Shown piece by piece: positions 55,582 to 62,536 of a stretch of DNA of 64,000 nt. The translations under genes were made by a program, and so were the position numbers. A model generated the notes under the pieces. It did no database searches and was not told the DNA's origin. It saw only the letters and a list, made by a program, of their open reading frames with translations. The stretch is from Acidocella aromatica (lineage in GTDB: Bacteria > Pseudomonadota > Alphaproteobacteria > Acetobacterales > Acetobacteraceae), in contig NZ_JACHFJ010000001.1 of assembly GCF_014201825.1 (NCBI RefSeq), positions 434,001-498,000 of the forward strand, in the 5' to 3' direction. Every line of letters begins with the position of its first letter. The stretch's first letter is position 1.

Positions 55582-56661
55582 TTACTTCATCGAGCCTTTC
55601 ACGTTGGCCACAAGATAGTTCATGTTCCACAGATCATCCTCGGAGATGGTCTGCCCGGCGGGCTCCTGCACCTTGCCGGACTGGTCGGCGATCGGGCCGG
55701 TCCAGGGGCTGAACTTGCCGTCGATCATCTCCTGGCGCACGGCCAGGATCTTGGCGATGTCATCGGCCGGGATGTGCTGGAAGGTGGCGTCGTCCACCAC
55801 GCCTTCCTTGATGCCGTAAAGCGGGGTGCCGCCGCTCTTCCAGCTGCCCTTCTCGATCTCGGCGACCATCGGGATCAGACGCTTCTCCCAATGGAACTCA
55901 ACCGAGGTGAGGATGCCGTTGGGCGCGCTCTTGGCCATGTCCACCTGATAGCCGACGGAGTATTTGCCCGCCTTCTCGGCCACCACCAGGGCGGCGGGGC
56001 TGTCCATGTCGGTGGCGATGACATCCGCGCCCTGCTGGATCATCGCGGCGGAGATTTGCGCTTCCTTCACCGGGTCGGACCAGGAATTGACGAAGGCGAC
56101 ATGCACGACCGTGCCGGGATTGGCGGCCTGCGCACCGAGGGCGAAGGCGTTCACGTCCCACAGCACGTCGGGGATCGGAAAGCCCTCGATCATGCCGAGC
56201 GACTTGCTCTTGGTGGCGTAACCGGCGGCCATGCCCGCGAGATACCAGCCCTCGAAGGTCTTGCCGTAGAAGCTCTCCAGGTTCGGGGTGGAGGAAATGC
56301 CCGCCATGTTCACGAACACATCGTTGGGGTGCGCCTTGGCCTCGGCGGCGAAGGCGTCCGAATAGCCATAGGAGCCAGCGATGATGATGTTGGCGCCATG
56401 GTTGAGGAACAGGTCGATCTCCTGCTCCACTTTGGCGGTCTGCTCGGGCACGTTGTCCACATACGGGATCTTCTGGCCATAGGCCTTGGCCAGCGCCAGA
56501 CGCGCCGCGTTCTGCGACTGCGACCACCCGCCATCGGTGGCGGTGCCGAGGAAGAGGAAGGCGATCTTCGGCTTGCCGTCGAGCTTCACCTGCGCCTGGG
56601 CGGCCGGGGCGGCGGCGCAAAGGGCGACGAGCGCGCAAGCGGCAACGTTCTTGAGCTTCAT
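55582..56661 (-). CDS. BMP-family nucleoside/purine binding protein
   Basis: 359 residues: signal peptide ending AAQAQ, then the BMP-type fold with IAFLFLGTATDGGWSQSQNA, FVNMAGISSTPNLESFYGKT and GADVIATDMDSPAALVVAEK. BMP-family binding proteins carry purine nucleosides or related bases. The order with the IPNS-like oxygenase (18 nt upstream) and a divergent adenine deaminase supports a purine substrate. Confidence 0.9.
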   Translation of the reverse strand: MKLKNVAACALVALCAAAPAAQAQVKLDGKPKIAFLFLGTATDGGWSQSQNAARLALAKAYGQKIPYVDNVPEQTAKVEQEIDLFLNHGANIIIAGSYGYSDAFAAEAKAHPNDVFVNMAGISSTPNLESFYGKTFEGWYLAGMAAGYATKSKSLGMIEGFPIPDVLWDVNAFALGAQAANPGTVVHVAFVNSWSDPVKEAQISAAMIQQGADVIATDMDSPAALVVAEKAGKYSVGYQVDMAKSAPNGILTSVEFHWEKRLIPMVAEIEKGSWKSGGTPLYGIKEGVVDDATFQHIPADDIAKILAVRQEMIDGKFSPWTGPIADQSGKVQEPAGQTISEDDLWNMNYLVANVKGSMK

Positions 56662-56678
56662 GATATGTCCTTGCTGTT

Positions 56679-57710
56679 TCAGGATTCAGTCTGGCGGTAG
56701 CCGTAAGTGGCGTCGAACCGGCTTTGCACGTAATCGCCCGCGATCACGGGTTCGTATTTGCGCGGATGCTCGGCGCTCACGCAGCCGGGCAGCACGTCGA
56801 TCACCGTGTCGTAATTCGTGCCGAGGAAGAACGGCGCCGAATAGCGCGCCCGCCCGGTGGTGTTGATGGCGCGGTGCAGGGTGGATTTGAAGATGTCGTT
56901 GCTCCAGCGGGCCATCTGGTCGCCGATATTGATGACATAGGTGCCCGGGATCGGCGGGGCTGCGATCCACTCCCCGGCAGTGTTGAGCACCTGCAACGCC
57001 GCGACCTCGTGCTGGGCGAGGATGGTGAAGCATTCATAGTCGGAATGCGCTCCGATGCCGATCAGCTCCTCGTCGATCGCCCCATCCTGCGACGGGTAAT
57101 AGATGATCCGCTGGGCGCAGGTGGGCTTGGTGATCATCGGCTCGAAGAAATCCTCCGCCTGCCCCAACGCGAGCGCGAAGGCGCCAAACAGGCGGCGGCC
57201 AAGCTTCAGCACCTCGAAATGGTAAGCCAGCATCGCCTTGCGGAAGCCGGGCATGCCCTCGGGCCAGATATTCACGCCATACAGCCCCTTGCCCTCGGCC
57301 AAGGCAGGATCATCCGGCGGCAGCTCGGCGGCGATGTCATAAGCCTCGTGCAAATCCCCCTTGGCCTGGGGGTTCACGTTCTCCTCCAGCAGCGGCGTGT
57401 AGCCGGAATTGTTGGTGGAGGTCTTGACGTGCACCTTCATCTTCTCGTCGAGCGACAAAGCGAAGAAAGCCGGACCGGCATCGAACATCGCCTTGATGAT
57501 CTCTTCCGGCACGCCATGGTTCTTGATGTAGAAGAACCCCACCTTGGTCGCGGCCTCGCGCAACGCGTCGGCCACAGTCTGCTTGGCCACCGGGTCGTTG
57601 CCCAGCATCGGGCCGAAATCGATCACCGGAATTTCATGGAACGGCACCTCGCGCGCGGAAAGCTCCGCCGCCGCCTGCCTAACGCCGTTGCCCGTCTTGA
57701 CCAGATCCAC
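56679..57710 (-). CDS. Isopenicillin N synthase-like 2OG/Fe(II) oxygenase
   Basis: 343 residues starting at GTG 57710 (GAGGG upstream). It has the DIOX_N part (IPVIDFGPML, FFYIKNHGVPEEII) and the jelly-roll 2OG-FeII core: iron ligands HxD in GIGAHSDYECFTIL, and the distal His in STLHRAINTTG. The cosubstrate R-x-S is RYSAPFFLG. IPNS-family enzymes do diverse oxidations and most members are not antibiotic synthases. As first gene of a purine-type transporter operon opposite an adenine deaminase, oxidation or demethylation of a modified purine is a reasonable but untested guess. Confidence 0.9.
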   Translation of the reverse strand: MDLVKTGNGVRQAAAELSAREVPFHEIPVIDFGPMLGNDPVAKQTVADALREAATKVGFFYIKNHGVPEEIIKAMFDAGPAFFALSLDEKMKVHVKTSTNNSGYTPLLEENVNPQAKGDLHEAYDIAAELPPDDPALAEGKGLYGVNIWPEGMPGFRKAMLAYHFEVLKLGRRLFGAFALALGQAEDFFEPMITKPTCAQRIIYYPSQDGAIDEELIGIGAHSDYECFTILAQHEVAALQVLNTAGEWIAAPPIPGTYVINIGDQMARWSNDIFKSTLHRAINTTGRARYSAPFFLGTNYDTVIDVLPGCVSAEHPRKYEPVIAGDYVQSRFDATYGYRQTES

Positions 57711-57832
57711 CTGAACACCCTCTGGAAAAATTAATTCCCAGGCAGCAAAGCAAATTCAATGCCACGGATATGCACGGGGTCGTTCCGGCTTATCCGGGCC
57801 ACGCGCCCAAAATTCAGGCAAAATCCGCCCGC

Positions 57833-57850
57833 AAGATGCATATACATCTT
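57833..57850. promoter_or_regulatory. Near-perfect 18-bp palindrome between the oxygenase and adenine deaminase genes
   Basis: AAGATGCATATACATCTT is symmetric except for one pair (C7/A12) and lies in the 201-bp divergent gap. Its centre ATGCATATACAT differs by one base from the HutC-type box ATGTATATACAT at 39529. It is a likely operator for a GntR-type or other dimeric repressor controlling both directions. The regulator is not in the immediate neighbourhood. Confidence 0.6.
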
Positions 57851-57911
57851 CCCCTTGCGCGCCCTGCCCTCCAGTCCCGATATTACACTCAGCAAGACAA
57901 GGAATATCGAC

Positions 57912-58937
57912 GTGCCCAGCACACAGACGGATCTGGACCATTTCATCACCCACCTGCCCAAGGCGGAGCTGCATCTGCATATCGAGGGCTCGCTGGAGCC
58001 TGAGCTGATGTTCTCCCTGGCCAAGCGCAACAGGCTGGACCTGCCGTTCAAATCGGTGGAGGAGATCCGCGCCGCCTATAATTTCTCCAATCTGCAGGAC
58101 TTCCTGGACATCTACTACGCGGGCGCCCAGGCGCTGCGCACGGAAGAAGATTTCCGCGACCTCACCACCGCCTATTTCGACCGCGCCGCCGCCGATGGCG
58201 TGCTGCATGCGGAGATCTTCTTCGACCCGCAAACCCATACCGACCGCGGCCTGCCCTTTTCCGTCGCGATCGAGGGCATCCTCGCCGGGTTGGCGGAGGC
58301 CAAGGCGAAACATGGCATCACCTCCGAGCTGATCCTGTGCTTCCTGCGGCATCTGGACGAAGAGGCCGCCTTCGCCACCTTCCGCGCCGCCGAGCCTTGG
58401 CTGAACCACATCAAGGGCGTGGGGCTGGATTCCTCCGAACTCGGTCACCCGCCGCATAAATTCGCCCGGGTCTTCGCCGCCGCCGGGGCCGCCGGGTTGA
58501 AGCGCGTGGCCCATGCGGGCGAGGAAGGCCCCGCCGCCTATGTGCGCGAGGCGCTGGATGTGCTGCATATCGACCGGCTCGACCACGGCAACCACGCGCT
58601 GGACGACGATGCCCTGGTACGGGAACTGGCCGAGCGGCAGATAACGCTGACCGTCTGCCCACTCTCCAATGTGCGCCTCTGCGTGGTGCCGGATATTTCC
58701 GCCCATCCCATCGACACCATGCTGGCCAAGGGGCTGCGCGCCACGGTAAACTCCGACGACCCCGCCTATTTCGGCGGCTATGTCGGGGAAAACTTCAAGG
58801 CCGTGGCGCGAGGGCGCAAGTTGAGCCGCGAGCAACTCGTCACTCTGGCGCGCAACAGCTTCCTCGGCGCGTTTCTGGACGACGCCACGCGGCAGGATTA
58901 CCTGAACAAGCTGGACGCCTACGCCCAGCTTGGCTGA
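57912..58937 (+). CDS. Adenine deaminase (adenosine deaminase superfamily, Aah1-like)
   Basis: The frame is open upstream, but GTG 57912 with AAGGA 8 nt before it is the likely start: 341 residues. Metal-site motifs: PKAELHLHIEGSLEPELM, VAHAGEEG, LDHGNHALDD, TVNSDDPAYFGG. Together with FFDPQTHT and VGLDSSELGHPP these match the Aah1-type adenine deaminases more than adenosine deaminases proper. It makes hypoxanthine from adenine. Convergent with the marR gene, 6 nt apart. Confidence 0.88.
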   Translation: MPSTQTDLDHFITHLPKAELHLHIEGSLEPELMFSLAKRNRLDLPFKSVEEIRAAYNFSNLQDFLDIYYAGAQALRTEEDFRDLTTAYFDRAAADGVLHAEIFFDPQTHTDRGLPFSVAIEGILAGLAEAKAKHGITSELILCFLRHLDEEAAFATFRAAEPWLNHIKGVGLDSSELGHPPHKFARVFAAAGAAGLKRVAHAGEEGPAAYVREALDVLHIDRLDHGNHALDDDALVRELAERQITLTVCPLSNVRLCVVPDISAHPIDTMLAKGLRATVNSDDPAYFGGYVGENFKAVARGRKLSREQLVTLARNSFLGAFLDDATRQDYLNKLDAYAQLG

Positions 58938-58943
58938 GCCCTC

Positions 58944-59453
58944 TTATTCGAGCACGTCGTCCTCGTCATCGCCATGGTCGATCTGCTTCATGTTATCGAG
59001 CAGCTTGATCATGTAATGCAGCGCGTGGGTCATGTCGCTGATGGAGAATTCCTTCAGCGCCTGCTCGTAATACGCCTCGATCTTGGGCTGGGCGCGGCTG
59101 AGCCAGATCTCCCGGCCGAAATGGGTGATCTGCACGATGCGCGCCCGACGGTCGCGCGCATCGGGGCTGATGCGGATATGTCCGGCGGCCTCCATGCGCT
59201 TGAGCACGCCGGAAAGATTCTGGCGGCTGACCATCAGGTAACGCGAAAGTTCCGTCACCGCCACGCCCTCTTCCGCGCTGGGGCGGGAGAGCGCGCCCAT
59301 CACCGCCCATTGCTGGGTTGTCAGCCCTTCCTCCTGCACCGCCCTAGTGCCGGTTTTATGCAACATGTTTGCACATTGGTAGAGCCGGAAGAAAAAGCGG
59401 TTGGCCAGTTCGAGCCGGGCGGTGGAAGCGGCTTTATCGGAAGGTGCGGTCAT
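58944..59453 (-). CDS. badR: MarR-family regulator, BadR-like
   Basis: 169 residues with a MarR winged helix (LTTQQWAVMGAL, VTELSRYLMVSRQNLSGVLK, DARDRRARIVQITHFGREIW). It is divergent from badH-badI-aliB-aliA. In Rhodopseudomonas palustris the MarR protein BadR represses the same gene set, with 2-ketocyclohexane-1-carboxyl-CoA as effector. Assignment as BadR rests on family and synteny. An inverted repeat at the badH promoter is its likely target. Confidence 0.85.
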   Translation of the reverse strand: MTAPSDKAASTARLELANRFFFRLYQCANMLHKTGTRAVQEEGLTTQQWAVMGALSRPSAEEGVAVTELSRYLMVSRQNLSGVLKRMEAAGHIRISPDARDRRARIVQITHFGREIWLSRAQPKIEAYYEQALKEFSISDMTHALHYMIKLLDNMKQIDHGDDEDDVLE

Positions 59454-59677
59454 CGGTCGGGTTGGAAATCCATGTAACTGGCTCCTTCTTGGCGGAAAAA
59501 ATCTGGCCTGGGTAGCTTTTTCTTTTTCACACTAAAATAGGGAATTCTGGCTTTTTCGACACAGCGGGGATGCCACGTGAAGATCAAGACGCCCAGGCGC
59601 GCAAGGAGCTTCCGCAATCAGAGCAAGACGTTGCGGCCCGCGCCGCGATTCGGTCAGCCCCGCTCACGTTAATAAGT

Positions 59678-59713
59678 AAATATATTGACGTATATTTCCC
59701 GCTGGCGTATGTA
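59678..59713 (+). promoter_or_regulatory. badH operon promoter with BadR-type operator
   Basis: AAATATA-TTGACG-TATATTT (59678-59697) has perfect 7-bp arms. Its 6-bp centre, TTGACG (59685-59690), also reads as a -35 hexamer, followed after 17 bp by TATGTA (59708-59713). A repressor on the palindrome would cover the -35. The rest of the 296-bp gap to badR (59454-59677) contains only AT-rich patches and no convincing gene. Confidence 0.72.
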
Positions 59714-59749
59714 CGGTAGCGAAAACACACCAATTGCCGGGAGCAGGAA

Positions 59750-60517
59750 ATGGACGGTCTGAAGGGTAAAACCGTAATCGTGACGGGTGGCGGCGGCGGC
59801 ATTGGCGGGGCAACCTGCCGGTTGTTTGGCACACGCGGCGCCAAGGTGGCGGTGTACGACATGAACCTGGAGGCCGCGCAGAAGGTGGCGGCGGATATCG
59901 CGGCTCAGGGCGGGATCGCCGAGGCGTTCCGCGCCGACATTACCGACCGCGCCGCCGTGGACGCCGCCGTGGCGGCCACCGAGGCGAAGCTCGGGCCAAT
60001 CGACGTGCTGGTGAACAATGCCGGGTGGGATATCTTCAAGCCCTTCACCCAGACTGTGCCCGCCGAGTGGGAGAAGCTGATCGCCATCAACCTGACCGGC
60101 GCGCTGCACATGCACCACGCCGTGCTGCCGGGCATGGCGGCGCGCAAATACGGGCGCATCGTCAACATCGCGTCGGACGCCGCGCGCGTCGGCTCCTCGG
60201 GCGAGGCAGTGTACGCCGCCTGCAAGGGCGGGCTGGTGGCGCTGACCAAGACGCTGGCCCGCGAACACGCTCGCCACGGCATCACGCTCAACGTCGTCTG
60301 CCCCGGCCCGACGGACACCGCCCTGCTGGCTGGCGTGGCGGAAGGCGCCTCGAACCCGGAGAAGCTGATCGAGGCCTTCACCCGCGCCATTCCGCTGGGC
60401 CGCCTGGGCCAGCCGGACGATCTCGCCAAGGCCATCGTGTTCTTCGGCTCCGACGAGGCGGCTTTCATCACCGGCCAGGTGCTGAGCGTCTCCGGCGGCC
60501 TGACGATGAACGGCTAA
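59750..60517 (+). CDS. badH: 2-hydroxycyclohexanecarboxyl-CoA dehydrogenase BadH
   Basis: 255 residues, SDR: VTGGGGGIGGATCRLF, NNAGWDIFKPFTQT, IASDAARVGSSGEAVYAACK (Ser and Tyr-x3-Lys), and ITGQVLSVSGGLTMNG at the end. The sequence is extremely close to what I recall of R. palustris BadH across these blocks. It oxidises 2-hydroxycyclohexane-1-carboxyl-CoA to the 2-keto compound. GGAG lies 7 nt before the ATG. First gene of the operon. Confidence 0.94.
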   Translation: MDGLKGKTVIVTGGGGGIGGATCRLFGTRGAKVAVYDMNLEAAQKVAADIAAQGGIAEAFRADITDRAAVDAAVAATEAKLGPIDVLVNNAGWDIFKPFTQTVPAEWEKLIAINLTGALHMHHAVLPGMAARKYGRIVNIASDAARVGSSGEAVYAACKGGLVALTKTLAREHARHGITLNVVCPGPTDTALLAGVAEGASNPEKLIEAFTRAIPLGRLGQPDDLAKAIVFFGSDEAAFITGQVLSVSGGLTMNG

Positions 60518-60532
60518 TCAGAGGAAACAACC

Positions 60533-61315
60533 ATGAGCTACGAAGACATTCTCTACGAGGTCCGCAATGGTGTGGCCTGGATCATCATCAACCGCCCGGA
60601 CAAGATGAACGCCTTCCGCGGCACCACCTGCGACGAGATCATCAAGGCGATGAACCGCGCCGGGTACGACAAATCCATCGGCGCCATCGTGCTCACCGGC
60701 GCGGGTGAAAAAGCCTTCTGCACCGGCGGCGACCAATCCGCCCATGATGGCAATTACGACGGGCGCGGGACCATCGGCCTGCCGATGGAAGAACTGCACG
60801 CCGCCATCCGCGATGTGCCGAAGCCGGTGATCGCCCGCGTGCAGGGCTACGCCATTGGCGGCGGCAATGTGCTGGCGACGATCTGCGACCTCACCATCTG
60901 CTCCGAGAAGGCGATTTTCGGGCAGGTCGGACCGAAGATGGGCTCCGTCGATCCGGGTTACGGCACCGCCTTTCTCGCCCGCATGGTGGGCGAGAAAAAG
61001 GCCCGCGAGATCTGGTATATGTGCCGCCGCTATTCCGGCAAGGAAGCCGAGGCGATGGGGCTGGCCAATCTCTGCGTGCCGCATGAGCAGTTGGACGCCG
61101 AAGTACAGAAATGGGGCGAGGAGCTGTGCGAGCGGTCTCCCACCGCGCTCGCCATCGCCAAGCGCAGCTTCAACATGGATACCGCGCATCAGGCGGGCAT
61201 CGCGGGCCTGGGCATGTACGCGCTGAAGCTTTATTACGACACCGATGAATCCCGCGAGGGCGTCAACGCGCTGAAGGAAAAGCGCAAGCCTGAATTCCGT
61301 AAGTACGCGAAGTAA
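60533..61315 (+). CDS. badI: 2-ketocyclohexanecarboxyl-CoA hydrolase BadI
   Basis: 260 residues of the crotonase family: AWIIINRPDKMNAFRGTTCD, FCTGGDQSAHDGNYDGRGT, YAIGGGNVLATICDLTICS, and GQVGPKMGSVDPGYGTAFLA. These blocks are diagnostic of BadI, which is a ring-cleaving hydrolase like the MenB-type members. It opens the alicyclic ring to pimelyl-CoA. GAGGAAAC lies just before its ATG, 15 nt after badH. Confidence 0.95.
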   Translation: MSYEDILYEVRNGVAWIIINRPDKMNAFRGTTCDEIIKAMNRAGYDKSIGAIVLTGAGEKAFCTGGDQSAHDGNYDGRGTIGLPMEELHAAIRDVPKPVIARVQGYAIGGGNVLATICDLTICSEKAIFGQVGPKMGSVDPGYGTAFLARMVGEKKAREIWYMCRRYSGKEAEAMGLANLCVPHEQLDAEVQKWGEELCERSPTALAIAKRSFNMDTAHQAGIAGLGMYALKLYYDTDESREGVNALKEKRKPEFRKYAK

Positions 61316-61322
61316 GCGAGGC

Positions 61323-62480
61323 ATGGCGATGAACCCGTATATCACCGAGGAACTTGAGGCCCTGGCCGAGCAGGCGCGCCGCTTCGCGACCGACCGCGTG
61401 GCGCCGGGCTTTCTGGAGCGCGACAAAACCCGCGTGCTGGACCGCACGCTGATGCGCGAGATGGGGGAGATGGGGTTCATCGCCCCCGAGCTGCCAGAGG
61501 AATTTGGCGGGCTGGGGATGAGCCGCATCGCCGCCGGCGTGATCCATGAAGAGATCGCCCGCGGCGACCTCTCCATCTCCTACATCAACCTGCTCGCCTC
61601 GTTGAATGGGCAGATCCTGGCCGAGCATGGCCAGAAGGAAGTGGTGGAACCGTGGCTGACCAAGCTCGTGGCGGGCGAGGCGTTGTTCGCTATCGCGCTT
61701 ACCGAGCCGCGCGGCGGTTCGGATGCCGCCAATCTGCGCCTGCGCATCGAGCGCGATGGCAACTATTACGTGCTGAACGGCGAGAAGACCTCGATCTCCG
61801 CAGCAGACCAGGCCGATGCCGCCGTGGTGTTTGGGCGCACCGGCACGGTGGAATCCGGCGCGCATGGCGTGACCGCGCTGCTGGTGCCGATGGACCTGCC
61901 CGGCATCACCCGCAACCGGTTCGACTGCCATGGCCAGCGCGCCATCGGGCGTGGCTCCATCTTCTTCGAGAATGTGCGCGTGCCGGTGGACCACCGCCTG
62001 GGCGCCGAGAACAAGGGTTTCGTGCAGGTGATGCAGGGCTTCGACTTCTCCCGCGCGCTCATCGGGCTGCAGGTGCTTTCCGTCGCCCGCGTGGCGCTGG
62101 AGGAAACCTGGGACTACGTGGCCCAGCGCGAGGCCTTTGGCAAACCTCTGGCCGCGTTCCAGGGTGTCTCCCACCCGCTCGCGGATTTCGAAACGCAGGT
62201 CGAGGCCGCGCGGCTACTCTGCCTGCAGACGCTGTGGCTGAAGGACCATCATCTGCCCCACACCGCCGAGGCCGCGATGTGCAAATGGTGGGGGCCGAAG
62301 CTGGCCTATGACGTGATTCACCAATGCCTGCTCTGCTTCGGCCATGGCGGTTACGACCGCGGCGTTATGGAGCAGCGGCTGCGCGACGTTCTGGGCTTCC
62401 AGATCGGCGATGGCACGGCTCAGATCATGAAAACAATCATCGCCCGCGCACATGCGGGGCGCAAGGCGGTTCCCGCCTGA
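61323..62480 (+). CDS. aliB: Cyclohexanecarboxyl-CoA dehydrogenase AliB (acyl-CoA dehydrogenase family)
   Basis: 385 residues of the acyl-CoA dehydrogenase family: ALTEPRGGSDAANLRLRIER (FAD/substrate region), SIFFENVRVPVDHRLGAENK, FGKPLAAFQGVSHPLADFET, and DGTAQIMKTIIARAHAG. The order badH-badI-aliB-aliA and the pathway context identify AliB, which makes cyclohex-1-ene-1-carboxyl-CoA. An adjacent ATG two codons in is an alternative start. Confidence 0.9.
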   Translation: MAMNPYITEELEALAEQARRFATDRVAPGFLERDKTRVLDRTLMREMGEMGFIAPELPEEFGGLGMSRIAAGVIHEEIARGDLSISYINLLASLNGQILAEHGQKEVVEPWLTKLVAGEALFAIALTEPRGGSDAANLRLRIERDGNYYVLNGEKTSISAADQADAAVVFGRTGTVESGAHGVTALLVPMDLPGITRNRFDCHGQRAIGRGSIFFENVRVPVDHRLGAENKGFVQVMQGFDFSRALIGLQVLSVARVALEETWDYVAQREAFGKPLAAFQGVSHPLADFETQVEAARLLCLQTLWLKDHHLPHTAEAAMCKWWGPKLAYDVIHQCLLCFGHGGYDRGVMEQRLRDVLGFQIGDGTAQIMKTIIARAHAGRKAVPA

Positions 62481-62536
62481 GCCAAAACAAGGCAAGACAA
62501 GAACAATAAGAACCATGACAACGAGGAAAATGTTCC

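Noticed and set aside
56679..57710. Beta-lactam biosynthesis
   Set aside because: Only the oxygenase fold matches isopenicillin N synthase; no ACV synthetase or related genes are present and the context is transport of purine-like compounds.
59570..59719. A 49-codon frame between badR and badH
   Set aside because: No good ribosome site and it runs through the operator and promoter of badH; no similarity recognised.
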